Source: 2-02-FULL-46-13 sp036517235 (GTDB lineage Bacteria; Patescibacteriota; Minisyncoccia; Phycocordibacterales; DSPV01). From it: a DNA stretch of 14,792 nt. Under the pieces are notes generated by a model. The model saw only the letters and a list, made by a program, of their open reading frames with translations. It ran no database searches and had not been told where the DNA came from. The translations under genes were made by a program, and so were the position numbers. This document shows, one piece after another, positions 1 to 7,179 of this stretch (the stretch's first letter is position 1; the number at the start of each line of letters is the position of its first letter). The DNA lies in NCBI GenBank assembly GCA_036517235.1, contig DATDXL010000005.1, positions 1 to 14,792 on the forward strand, given 5' to 3'.

Positions 1-84
1 TACTGTCCACTCGGTTCCACGCAGCTCAGGAGTAAAGTGTATCGATCATTCAAAAATCGCAAAAACAAATCCTCATTCCTACGG

Positions 85-105
85 GGATGTCTGAAGGCAT
101 CCGGA
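85..105. repeat. Small hairpin downstream of the 608-residue gene
   Basis: An inverted repeat (GGATG and CATCC arms around a short loop) lies about 30 bases past the stop of the minus-strand gene at 135. Almost the same motif lies just past the murD stop at 13089-13106. Read leftward, T-rich sequence follows only some 20 bases later, so it is a poor intrinsic terminator. It could be a 3'-end hairpin or a short dispersed repeat. The rest of bases 1-134 shows no gene I can support. Confidence 0.35.
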
Positions 106-134
106 CTATTCATAGCTAAGGAATTAGGTGAGGG

Positions 135-1961
135 TTAGTAAGTCTCTAAGTTTCTCTTGCGAAGGAGGAAGACGAACGGATAGCCAGAATACCACCCGTA
201 CGTAGATGGCGCACCGTTGGCATTGAGCTTCAGCCCATCCGCAGCGCGATAGACGTTGAACACGCTCGGGTCGCCATCACGGTCGGTAATCTGCTTCATA
301 GCTATATACATCCAATCACCTCCGGAATATGAAAGGCGGAGACGGGGGCCGGTTTCGGCAGGACAGAGGTCAAGTCCGAGTTCTTTTGCGCGTTTGTAAA
401 TCTCATCGGTGGTCGCTCCGCCCGGGAAACCGAGGTCTTTGACGGTAAGACGGACGAGGTCGGCTTGTTCGGTGCTTTGAAGGACCGTAAAATCTTTACT
501 CTCCATTAGTTGATTGGCCCAGTCGGAGACGTAGATTCTCTTTTCTGCGAGCTCGGCTTTTAATTGTTCCTTTGTCTTTCCCCCGATTTCGGTCTGGTAT
601 CTCTGTATTTTGCCTTCGGGGAAAGAAGTGTAGATGTGCTCGATGTTTTTCTCGAAGATGCCGTTGAAAAGCGGACCGATGTACACTTTAGTGTTTTCAG
701 TGATTTCATGCGGTGGATAGACGATTTGTTCCGGTGTGCAATCAAAAATCATAGGCAGGTCTTCTTTTAGGTTTCTCTCTAGTCGAAGCTCTTCGATGCG
801 CGGATCTTTCCCATACCCGAACCCCTCGATGGACGCATCGATTTCGTAGAGGAAGATAAGGTCGTCTCTGGTGAATTCCTCATTCTTTTCGCGCTTTTGC
901 TCAAGTCCGGTAAGTCTCTTCATGTCTTCCGACTTCTTTTTGTAAGCGTCAGCTTCGCTTCCGAATTCTTTAAGTTTTCCGTCCAATACTTCCTGCATCA
1001 AGGGCTCCACGCTCTGATGCAGCAATATCCCTCTGACTTCACCGATCTTCTGGTTTCCGTCCATGCGGATGGCAAGACGTGGCTGGGTGGGACTGCCGTC
1101 TTTGTCGTTGGTGTAGTAGACGTAAAAGTCGCCGCTCTCTATCTGCGTCGCGGCTGTCGTGCGTCCATCCGCAGTACACCATCCTGTGCCTCTCCCCTTC
1201 AGGGATTGAAAGAGTGTTTCCGCCGCGGTAGTATCGCCCTGATTGTACTTAACCCACTTGCCACGAATCTCTTCTCTGTTCTCCACCGTTTCCGCGAGAG
1301 ACTTCGCTGTGAGCTCCGCGTAGAGGGAGGGAAACTTTTTGTCGAATGCTTGGCGAGCTTCGGAATCTTTGTTGTCGTCTTTAACTCGCTCATAGAGATC
1401 AGCTATTGCCGCCAGTGGTCCGTAGTGGAGGGCGGGAAATGGTGCAACGGTATTCTTGGTGCGAGTTTTGAATTCGCCACGTTCTTTATCGAATTGTGAA
1501 AGCTTAGTGAGTTGTGTCCACGCGTAGTATTTAAACCATGCGGGATAGGTTGCGTCATTTGAGCTTAGATAGTCAATGATTGCATCAAGTGATGCTTTTT
1601 GGTCTTCGATGACTACGTCCATCATTCTCTCGCGAACATCTTCCGGAATTTCTTCGACTGCCTGTCCGCGTTCCCGAGCTACACGTTTTTGAAGTTCAAA
1701 ATAACTATCCGGAAAATTCTCGCGCTTTATGATGAGCTTGTCGTATATCTTGTCTTTGAGCATCTCTAGGTTGCGTGTACGCACACGCTCGTTTGGGTTG
1801 AGAAAGATGTTCTCAAGGCGGTCCATGTAGGCTCCGATGCGCTCCGTTGGGTCATTGGGAAGCTTTTCGCCCGTCAGACGTTCCTGCTTCTCTACTGCCT
1901 CTTCCACCTCAGGAGAGGTCTGCAGTTCTGGGTTTTTGAGGTGAAGGGGGTGTTTTTCCAT
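135..1961 (-). CDS. Conserved hypothetical protein of a CPR-associated family, 608 aa
   Basis: I recognise this as a long hypothetical protein type seen in Patescibacteria, from memory rather than from a search; its function is unknown to me. It has no signal peptide or membrane segment, so it should be cytoplasmic. The N-terminal 250 residues are charged and helix-rich. Residues 256-282 carry a GRGTGWCTA stretch followed by GDFYVYYT, which loosely resembles the core of PcfJ-like proteins. Around residues 425-455 is a segment with IGPLFNGIF and YTSFPEGK, and around 505-547 another with VRLTVKDLGFPGGATTDEIY and LCPAE. The C-terminus is aromatic-rich and ends near FVFLLRKR. The start is ATG at 1961. 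A possible extended -10 (TGCTAGCAT) ends six bases before it and no Shine-Dalgarno site is visible, so the message may be leaderless. It appears to be transcribed alone, after two large palindromes. Confidence 0.85.
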   Translation of the reverse strand: MEKHPLHLKNPELQTSPEVEEAVEKQERLTGEKLPNDPTERIGAYMDRLENIFLNPNERVRTRNLEMLKDKIYDKLIIKRENFPDSYFELQKRVARERGQAVEEIPEDVRERMMDVVIEDQKASLDAIIDYLSSNDATYPAWFKYYAWTQLTKLSQFDKERGEFKTRTKNTVAPFPALHYGPLAAIADLYERVKDDNKDSEARQAFDKKFPSLYAELTAKSLAETVENREEIRGKWVKYNQGDTTAAETLFQSLKGRGTGWCTADGRTTAATQIESGDFYVYYTNDKDGSPTQPRLAIRMDGNQKIGEVRGILLHQSVEPLMQEVLDGKLKEFGSEADAYKKKSEDMKRLTGLEQKREKNEEFTRDDLIFLYEIDASIEGFGYGKDPRIEELRLERNLKEDLPMIFDCTPEQIVYPPHEITENTKVYIGPLFNGIFEKNIEHIYTSFPEGKIQRYQTEIGGKTKEQLKAELAEKRIYVSDWANQLMESKDFTVLQSTEQADLVRLTVKDLGFPGGATTDEIYKRAKELGLDLCPAETGPRLRLSYSGGDWMYIAMKQITDRDGDPSVFNVYRAADGLKLNANGAPSTYGWYSGYPFVFLLRKRNLETY

Positions 1962-1967
1962 GCTCAG

Positions 1968-1973
1968 ATGCTA
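1968..1973 (-). promoter_or_regulatory. Candidate -10 of the 608-aa gene
   Basis: Read on the minus strand this is TAGCAT preceded by TGC, an extended -10 form, six bases before the ATG at 1961. I see no good -35 box. The spacing would start transcription at or next to the start codon. Confidence 0.35.
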
Positions 1974-2032
1974 GCAGAAAACGGACGTCTTTTCTAGAGA
2001 ACTCAGTCGCGCGTAAGAGCTTCGCAAAGAAT

Positions 2033-2062
2033 CCGTATCTTGTGCGACCGCACAAGATACGG
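2033..2062. repeat. Perfect 14-bp inverted repeat (30-bp palindrome)
   Basis: The arms 2033-2046 and 2049-2062 are exact reverse complements around a two-base centre (AC). There is no T tract on either side, so it does not look like an intrinsic terminator. It lies between the LTD/PKD gene and the 608-residue gene, about 70 bases upstream of the latter's start. It could be a protein-binding site, a cruciform-forming palindrome or a small mobile palindrome. Confidence 0.85.
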
Positions 2063-2117
2063 GTATTGCCAAATGCACCACAACGTACAAACATTGCGAT
2101 ATATCGTGGTAAGACTC

Positions 2118-2148
2118 CTCACTGTCAAGGTTGAACCTTGACAGTGAG
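2118..2148. repeat. Perfect 15-bp inverted repeat (31-bp palindrome)
   Basis: The arms 2118-2132 and 2134-2148 match exactly around a single central G. It begins 25 bases past the stop of the LTD/PKD gene, where a transcription stop would be expected, but no T run follows on the minus strand (the next bases are GAGTCTTACC). It may still stall RNA polymerase or protect an mRNA 3' end. The sequence is unrelated to the palindrome at 2033-2062. Confidence 0.85.
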
Positions 2149-2172
2149 AGAACAAGTATTACATCCGGTACA

Positions 2173-3603
2173 TCAGACTAAATCTTTCCCTGATACATCG
2201 ATAATCTCAAACTCGTTCTTTTTTTCTCGCCCTGCTACCCAGTATGCAGCTCCCGCCACCATGATGACGCCACCAAGTATGAAGAGCCACTTGATAGGCA
2301 AACCCGACGGAGGGGTGCCCGCTTCGAGTACGGCCGCAAGCGAAGAGCTTGCGCTCGACTCTGTCTCACTGCTCGCTCTACCCTCGACGGCAACTACAAT
2401 AGTTTTCTCGGGAACCTTCTGTTTGGGCTCTGGAGTCACATACGCAGGCTCGATGCTGGGAGCAACGGGGACTTCTTGCTTGTCGTACTCTGTCGCGAGA
2501 GAACCGTTGGGATATCGAAGTGTCATATTCTCCGCTGGTGAAAGCCCTGTCACAATATTCGGGAATATCACGCTCTTGCCTCCCAAGACACGGGTATTCT
2601 TGGGTATATAAAATATCCTACTTCCGACCGACAGCTGCCAAAATGAGAGATCAACCTCGGTATTCGCGCCGTTCCTAAGTTCAATGAAACCATCGCTACC
2701 TGATTGAAACGATTGTATCGTGACACGAGATGGAGAAACAGCGATGACAGTCCTCGCCGATGCGCTGTATTTATCTGAACTCACCTCAAGCACAACGACA
2801 TACTCGCCGGGGATGGCGTAGGTATGCAGTACTGACTGCCCTTCTTTCATGGCACCATCGCCGAATGCCCACAGGTATCGTGCAGACGAGAGCGGCTCAC
2901 CTTTTAGTCCTCGCGCATACCCTACAAAGGTCACGTCAACACCCACGAGTGCGTCCTTGGACGCTTCAAAACTCGCGGTGATCTTGGGCTCCTCTACAGA
3001 AGTCGTGGTATGTGATGAAGAGGAATCTACACCAGTCGTCGTATTGGCGCTCGTGGCATTGGCTGACGTATCGGTATTCGCAGGAGCAGACGGTAAAGAT
3101 GCGGTTGTCGCGTTCACCGCGCCCGGAGTGGGAGATGCGGAAATCCACGAATTCCCTGACCTCTGGAGCGAATTCCCGTCACCGTTCGCACCTTGGGTAT
3201 TTGAATAGCTAACCGTATCGATAACGACATCAGCGTTTTTGAGCGACAAAGATTCTCCTGTGTTTGAAAGCGAGAATGAGGAATCAAATAATAAACCGGA
3301 AAAACCTGCGTGATCGGCGAGGAATTTCGCCGCGTCATCTACAATGAGAGCAAAACCCCCACCGGGAATAGTGCCGCTCCCCTGCGCGACTTTAAGCTCA
3401 TGATTAACACCGTTCTCAAAGAATTTCCATACCGTGAAATCCACGTCCGCACTTCCCGTATTCTGGACTTCTACCCATTCCCGCCCGGTATCAGCCCCTA
3501 CTTCAAGGTCATACATGATTTCCGAAATCACGACGGAAGCGGCGGCGCCAAGAGGCGCCGTAACTACTATCAATAAAAATAACTTACTTACTGCCTTCGT
3601 CAT
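2173..3603 (-). CDS. Secreted/membrane-anchored LTD-PKD-LTD surface protein, 476 aa
   Basis: Probable extracytoplasmic protein held by a C-terminal membrane anchor. Residues 1-22 are a signal peptide ending in an Ala-rich cleavage site. Residues 23-165 look like a lamin-tail (LTD) beta-sandwich: VVISEIMYD, then GREWVEVQNTG and GFALIVDD. A Ser/Thr/Asn-rich linker (about 165-205) follows. Residues 208-290 form a PKD domain with the diagnostic WAFGDG and HTYAIPGEY motifs. Residues 291-370 look like a second LTD (FIELRNGANTEVDLSFWQL). After a Pro/Glu-rich stalk comes one membrane helix (437-457) and a short charged tail. LTD and PKD domains typically mediate adhesion or substrate binding in exported proteins; the ligand here is unknown. 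The start overlaps the end of the upstream ATPase gene by 20 bases (3584-3603), so the two are co-transcribed. A GGAGG and a closer AAGAAG lie before the ATG. Confidence 0.85.
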   Translation of the reverse strand: MTKAVSKLFLLIVVTAPLGAAASVVISEIMYDLEVGADTGREWVEVQNTGSADVDFTVWKFFENGVNHELKVAQGSGTIPGGGFALIVDDAAKFLADHAGFSGLLFDSSFSLSNTGESLSLKNADVVIDTVSYSNTQGANGDGNSLQRSGNSWISASPTPGAVNATTASLPSAPANTDTSANATSANTTTGVDSSSSHTTTSVEEPKITASFEASKDALVGVDVTFVGYARGLKGEPLSSARYLWAFGDGAMKEGQSVLHTYAIPGEYVVVLEVSSDKYSASARTVIAVSPSRVTIQSFQSGSDGFIELRNGANTEVDLSFWQLSVGSRIFYIPKNTRVLGGKSVIFPNIVTGLSPAENMTLRYPNGSLATEYDKQEVPVAPSIEPAYVTPEPKQKVPEKTIVVAVEGRASSETESSASSSLAAVLEAGTPPSGLPIKWLFILGGVIMVAGAAYWVAGREKKNEFEIIDVSGKDLV

Positions 3604-5386
3604 GCAAGATCTTCTTTAGAACCTCCTCAGGGACCTCCCGCGGCTTTTGAGACGAAGCCGCTACAGGAGGCTTTGTTGGGACTTGCTCCTGTTTTGGTTT
3701 GGGTGCTTCCCATGCCGGCTGAGACGTCGGAGGAAGCGTCTCGCCGCGCTCTTTTAATGCTTTTGCGAGAGCTTCCCGAAGCCCAGCGCCGCCCGGCGTC
3801 GATTTCGGCCTTTGCTCCTTTTTTGGCTGCTGTTTGAGGTAACTCAGAGATATCGCCTTCTGCATTTCTGCCTCGCGAGACCTTCTATCAGGCTCTGCTG
3901 GTACGCGCTTTTCAAACCCCTGACGTACGGGTTCGCGTGCCGGTGGGCGAGCCGGCTCGCGCGAAGGCTCACGCGGCGCCTGGCGATAGGGTTCGCGTGC
4001 CGGTGGGCGAGGTACCCCTCTTTCCCGAGGCCGTTCCGGCCGCGCTTCTAATTTCTTGGGCACATCAGTCGTTCCATGGTCCATGTGCCATTCCCTGATT
4101 TCATTCTCCACGATATCCCGCGGTCGGGCGAACACACTGCGTGAAAGAGAGATAATCGCTTCGCGGTAAGATACGCCACTTGAAGGAATAGGCGGAAGCG
4201 TCGTGGCAGAGAACGGATGCGAAGACACGCCATCGATCATGAGTTTGAGGTATACCTGGAACTGTCCGAGGTTCACCAGATCCTGCGCCGTGAACTGGGG
4301 CGCGAATTCTTTTTCGAGCACCTCGGCATCATAGGCACCGACGCGAAAGGTAACCATCGTTCCCACGTTGCCGAAAACTGCGGCCCGTACTTCATCCGAC
4401 ATCTGCTCGATGTACTGGTGGGCGATAGTCAGATTCAATTTATATTTTCGTGCTTCCGAAAGGATATCCGCGAAACTCTCGTTCGCGAAAGACTGGAATT
4501 CATCTACGTAAAGATAGAAGTTGGGAAGCACGCGAAGTTGTTTCTCTGATGAATCCGCGCGCGACATGGCGCCAAGGTAGATCTTGGTGATGAGCATGCT
4601 GCCAAGCAGGTTCGCGTTGGCTTCACCCACCCTACCCTTAGAGAGGTTGAGGATGAGCACTTTCTTCTCATCCATCAGCTTTCGGAGGTCAAACGTCGAT
4701 TTGGGTTGCCCGATGATGTTGCGGACCAAGGGGTTCGCGATGAACTGGCCTATCTTGTTCTGAATGGCAGCGCCCGCTTCCTGCATATAGCGGTCGCCGT
4801 AACGAGCGAATTCATCCGTCCAAAACGCTCTGACCGAGACATCGGTGATATTGTCCACCACACGCTTTCGATACTCCTTATCGGCAAGCATGCGGTTGAC
4901 GCCAATAAGCGTAGAGCCGGGATATTCAAGGAGAGCAAGAAGGATGTTGTTGAGAATATATTCCATGCGGGCTGACCACGCGTCAACCCAAATTTTTTTA
5001 AACGCCGACATGAGACCGTTTGATACCAGGTGGCGTTTATCCGGACCAACATCTTCCATCACGTTAAAGGAAACAGGAAAATCGGTATCGAACGGCGCAA
5101 AGTAGAGCACGTCACGCACACGCTCGGCGGGAACATAGTCAAGGAGGAGCTCTGCGGTTTTTCCGTGCGGATCAATGAACGCAAGTCCGTGACCGCTCTT
5201 AATGTCCTGAATGGCCATATTCTCCAGCATGGTTGACTTGCCCATGCCAGTCTTGCCTATCACATAGACGTGCTTAAGGCGATCTTTTGATTTTATGCCA
5301 AAAGGAATACGCTTATTGCGCGCATCCGTTGCGGCAAAGTAGGTAATCTCATTCTCATTCTCTAAAAAACGGTCATTTTCTGCCAT
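3584..5386 (-). CDS. DUF87/TraD-VirB4-like DNA-translocase-type ATPase, 600 aa
   Basis: An FtsK/HerA-superfamily ATPase of the kind annotated as a type IV secretion or conjugative-transfer ATPase, or as DUF87. Walker A is GKTGMGKST at residues 44-52, a further IDPHGK motif is at 71-76, and Walker B is YLYVDEFQSF at 291-300. A sensor-like segment (SEARKYKLNLTIAHQY) lies near 310-325. The ATPase core ends near residue 420. A long disordered tail rich in Pro, Arg and Glu follows, including two RPPAREP copies encoded by an exact 22-bp repeat. There is no membrane segment, so it is cytosolic or docks on a membrane partner. Family members move DNA or drive type IV pilus/secretion machines; no relaxase, pilin or channel gene is in the window. 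It overlaps the downstream LTD/PKD gene, which suggests a shared envelope function. It has its own promoter at about 5402-5431. Confidence 0.85.
   Translation of the reverse strand: MAENDRFLENENEITYFAATDARNKRIPFGIKSKDRLKHVYVIGKTGMGKSTMLENMAIQDIKSGHGLAFIDPHGKTAELLLDYVPAERVRDVLYFAPFDTDFPVSFNVMEDVGPDKRHLVSNGLMSAFKKIWVDAWSARMEYILNNILLALLEYPGSTLIGVNRMLADKEYRKRVVDNITDVSVRAFWTDEFARYGDRYMQEAGAAIQNKIGQFIANPLVRNIIGQPKSTFDLRKLMDEKKVLILNLSKGRVGEANANLLGSMLITKIYLGAMSRADSSEKQLRVLPNFYLYVDEFQSFANESFADILSEARKYKLNLTIAHQYIEQMSDEVRAAVFGNVGTMVTFRVGAYDAEVLEKEFAPQFTAQDLVNLGQFQVYLKLMIDGVSSHPFSATTLPPIPSSGVSYREAIISLSRSVFARPRDIVENEIREWHMDHGTTDVPKKLEARPERPRERGVPRPPAREPYRQAPREPSREPARPPAREPVRQGFEKRVPAEPDRRSREAEMQKAISLSYLKQQPKKEQRPKSTPGGAGLREALAKALKERGETLPPTSQPAWEAPKPKQEQVPTKPPVAASSQKPREVPEEVLKKILHDEGSK
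3929..4010 (-). repeat. 22-bp direct repeat inside the ATPase tail, 60-bp period
   Basis: The same 22 bases occur at 3929-3950 and 3989-4010, exactly 60 bases apart. Both encode RPPAREP in the disordered Pro/Arg-rich tail of the DUF87-type ATPase. The intervening codons are also Pro/Arg/Glu-rich, so this is a young 20-codon tandem duplication. It could expand or contract in frame. Confidence 0.85.
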
Positions 5387-5401
5387 AGCTCTTCATATTA
5401 C

Positions 5402-5431
5402 AGTATACCCCGTGAGACGGACCTGCGTCAT
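5402..5431 (-). promoter_or_regulatory. Promoter of the ATPase operon
   Basis: On the minus strand ATGACG (5431-5426), 18 bases, then TATACT (5407-5402) form a fair sigma-70-type promoter. The -10 ends 15 bases before the ATG at 5386, giving a leader of only about 9 bases with a GAAGAG close to the start. The -10 overlaps the end of the palindrome at 5404-5444. Confidence 0.55.
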
Positions 5432-5444
5432 CACATGGGGTATA
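5404..5444. repeat. Imperfect palindrome overlapping the ATPase promoter
   Basis: TATACCCC at 5404-5411 pairs with GGGGTATA at 5437-5444. Inside it GTGA pairs with TCAC and GACG with CGTC, leaving a six-base loop and small bulges, so nearly the whole segment can fold. The minus-strand -10 TATACT sits at its end. The murC promoter has the same design at 11967-12011. Confidence 0.65.
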
Positions 5445-5484
5445 ACAAAAAAGGGTTCCGAAGCGCAATGCCTCCGGAACCCTT
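5445..5484 (-). terminator. Rho-independent terminator of the 90-aa gene
   Basis: The arms 5451-5460 and 5475-5484 are perfect 10-bp reverse complements around a 14-base loop. On the minus strand a run of six T follows. It lies 13 bases past the stop at 5497 and before the ATPase promoter, so it separates the two transcription units cleanly. Confidence 0.85.
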
Positions 5485-5496
5485 GATTCAACAACT

Positions 5497-5769
5497 TTAC
5501 ACCACAACTGGCTGATTCGAGACTACCGTCCCGTCAAACCTCCTGAGAACGGAGGCAACCGCCGGAAGGATTCGGTCCAACCCAGGGAACCTTCCACAGT
5601 AGGTACTGTGCCCGCTGAACGTCGGAAGTTCATGACGTTTGACGCCATGCTCCTCTTCAAGCGCATCCCAAATCGGATCCGGGATCTGTTGCATGTCGGT
5701 TACTTGACTCAAACGAAATACTCCGTTTGTCTCGCTACCACCAGTTTTACCGTTTGATTTTGCTGCCAT
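5497..5769 (-). CDS. Hypothetical protein, 90 aa
   Basis: I do not recognise this protein. From ATG at 5769 it reads MAAKSNGKTGG, then a low-complexity Gly/Ser/Asn stretch, then an apparently folded part with IPDPIWDALEEEHGVKRHEL, STYCGRFPGLD and a C-terminal helix ILPAVASVLRRF. It is soluble, with no membrane segment. The frame stays open upstream to a TTG at 5880, but the extra 37 codons are low-quality (a Thr/Asn run) and overlap a candidate promoter, so ATG 5769 is preferred even though no Shine-Dalgarno sequence precedes it. Its own candidate promoter and a strong terminator (5445-5484) make it a single-gene transcript. It could also be the remains of a larger gene; confidence that it is coding is moderate. 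Confidence 0.55.
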   Translation of the reverse strand: MAAKSNGKTGGSETNGVFRLSQVTDMQQIPDPIWDALEEEHGVKRHELPTFSGHSTYCGRFPGLDRILPAVASVLRRFDGTVVSNQPVVV

Positions 5770-5836
5770 ACCATCGTTGTTGTTTTTGTGCGTTGTGGTT
5801 GTTAACTTTTCCCCACAATCCCACCTCCGAAAATTA

Positions 5837-5865
5837 ATGCTACACCTCATACCCACCACATACAA
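5837..5865 (-). promoter_or_regulatory. Candidate promoter of the 90-aa gene
   Basis: On the minus strand TTGTAT (5865-5860), a 17-base spacer and TAGCAT (5842-5837) would start a message with a leader of about 60 bases before ATG 5769. A perfect TTGACA also occurs at 5904-5899 but has no good -10 at the right distance. Confidence 0.35.
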
Positions 5866-5915
5866 CACCGAACCATGCAAAACACAGATTATTCATCATG
5901 TCAATAGTTGCCTCG

Positions 5916-5963
5916 TCACTCCTTCAACAAGGCTCCCGGCGTGTACTTATTTGCCGCATCCTT
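5916..5963 (-). pseudogene. Remnant 3' end of a second DUF4015 gene
   Basis: Read leftward this encodes KDAANKYTPGALLKE then TGA. The intact neighbouring gene ends WDAANTYTREALLPE. Ten of the last 14 residues match, in the same frame, with many third-position differences (for example TTG TTG against TTA CTA). A 14-bp block is identical (5948-5961 and 6045-6058, 97 bases apart). Upstream the frame meets a stop at 5970-5972, inside a hairpin. It is therefore a leftover tail of a diverged homologue, not a recent copy. Confidence 0.75.
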
Positions 5964-5965
5964 CA

Positions 5966-6000
5966 CCCGCTAAAATTTTGCGAAGCAAAACTTAGGCGGG
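5966..6000. repeat. Imperfect hairpin between the living and remnant DUF4015 tails
   Basis: The arms 5966-5981 and 5985-6000 pair around a GAA loop, with CCCGC/GCGGG ends and a TTTTGC/GCAAAA core; two mismatches interrupt the stem. On the minus strand no T run follows, so it is not a canonical terminator. It sits between the intact gene's stop (6013) and the remnant tail. Confidence 0.7.
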
Positions 6001-6012
6001 CAAGGCATCCAT

Positions 6013-7179
6013 TTACTCTGGTAGTAAAGCTTCACGGGTATATGTATTTGCCGCATCCCACAACATCCAAGAACCAAACCCGCTGTCATAGGTTGCTTGA
6101 ATCTGCGCCCGCACCATATCAGGGGTATAAACCGCGCCGAGACTGAAATCCTGGAGCCACGGTCGAAGCTTCCATGGAGTGGTGCTTGCCCGCTTCATCG
6201 CCGCGTCCATAGAGTACTTCACCACCTCGTACGGCTTCGTAGCAGGATTTTGAATCCCTATGAACGTAAGTGGGTAATGTGACGGATACACCATGGGTGC
6301 CACAAAATCAAAACTCGAGAGTGCGTCTTCAAGGACCTGTCCGATGTTCAGGTCATCCGTATTGGTCGTCGTCATACCAAACAGATCCGCCGACGTCGTG
6401 ATGTTCTCTTTTCGAAGCTCTCCGGTAAGATAGGAGAAAAAGCCCCGGAGCACGCCAGACTTCCCCCCTTCTGGGTCAAGGTCAATGAACTCTTCGCTAA
6501 AGGGGAAATAGATATCATTCATATCGCCATCGGAAGGAAAGCGAATGTAATCGAAATTAATCTCATCAAAGCCGATTGCATGGGCCTCACGAGCGAGAGT
6601 CAACGCATAGTCCCAAACATCTTGTGCGCCGGGATCAAGATAGTTGATACCCTTCTTGTCTCTCCAGAGGACAGAGTGGTCCGAGTTACGCTTTACCGCG
6701 AGTTCAGGATGGCGCTTTGCATAGAACGGATCTTGGAAAACCGTTACTCTCCCTATCACGTAGATGCTCTGCTCGTGGAGCGATTCAAGAAACGCCTGCA
6801 TATCACGAGCAGCACATTCTGGAGACAGACTCTCGGAAAACATAGGATTCGCCGAAGGAAATGAGATTCGTCCGCTGTAGTCTTTAACATCGATTACCAC
6901 CGCATTAAGCTCGGTCTCGTTGACAAGAGCGACCAAACGAGCCCGAAGAGTCTTATCAGAGGCTAAACATTGAGACATGTACACCGCCTTTACGACTTCG
7001 GGTGTTGCTACATGCAAGACGCGAGGCACGGACTTAGCTGTTGCACCCGAGGCTTTTTCCGCACTATAGCGAACCGGTTCAAAGAAAAAGGTGCTTTGGT
7101 AGAGAAAGATAAAAGCCACAAGAAGAAAAAGGCCAACGGAGAGAAAGAGAGGAGTTAATCCGTTGGGTTTGTGCTTCAT
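6013..7179 (-). CDS. Membrane-anchored DUF4015 putative glycoside hydrolase, 388 aa
   Basis: A TIM-barrel protein of the DUF4015 putative glycosyl hydrolase family, with an N-terminal signal-anchor (residues 11-30) that should place the barrel outside the membrane. Recognisable strands are NAVVIDVKDYSG (92-103), IYVIGRVTVFQD (139-150), GFDEINFDYIRFPSDG (203-218), TTSADLFGM (261-269), FDFVAPMVYPSHY (290-302) and SWMLWDAANTY near the C-terminus. The acidic residues on the strand ends (E207 and D210 in the INFDYIRFP region) are candidate catalytic residues by family logic. The substrate is unknown; cell-wall or capsule glycan is a guess. The start codon overlaps the stop of the small membrane-protein gene as ATGA (7176-7179), so the two are translationally coupled. 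Just downstream is a diverged second copy of this gene's last 14 codons. Confidence 0.88.
   Translation of the reverse strand: MKHKPNGLTPLFLSVGLFLLVAFIFLYQSTFFFEPVRYSAEKASGATAKSVPRVLHVATPEVVKAVYMSQCLASDKTLRARLVALVNETELNAVVIDVKDYSGRISFPSANPMFSESLSPECAARDMQAFLESLHEQSIYVIGRVTVFQDPFYAKRHPELAVKRNSDHSVLWRDKKGINYLDPGAQDVWDYALTLAREAHAIGFDEINFDYIRFPSDGDMNDIYFPFSEEFIDLDPEGGKSGVLRGFFSYLTGELRKENITTSADLFGMTTTNTDDLNIGQVLEDALSSFDFVAPMVYPSHYPLTFIGIQNPATKPYEVVKYSMDAAMKRASTTPWKLRPWLQDFSLGAVYTPDMVRAQIQATYDSGFGSWMLWDAANTYTREALLPE

Noticed and set aside
897..1499. 200-codon plus-strand frame
   Set aside because: It is fully antisense to the 608-aa gene, whose protein has clear conserved blocks; this is a shadow frame.
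2033..2148. The two palindromes as rho-independent terminators
   Set aside because: Neither has a T run on either strand and the loops are only 1-2 bases.
2138..2611. 157-codon plus-strand frame
   Set aside because: Antisense to the LTD/PKD gene's membrane anchor and stalk; Ser/Pro-rich shadow frame.
3929..4010. Direct repeats as a CRISPR or mobile-element signature
   Set aside because: Only two 22-bp copies, in frame within a disordered protein tail; a simple coding tandem duplication explains them.
5770..5880. Longer form of the 90-aa protein from TTG 5880
   Set aside because: The extra codons include Thr and Asn runs and overlap a candidate promoter.
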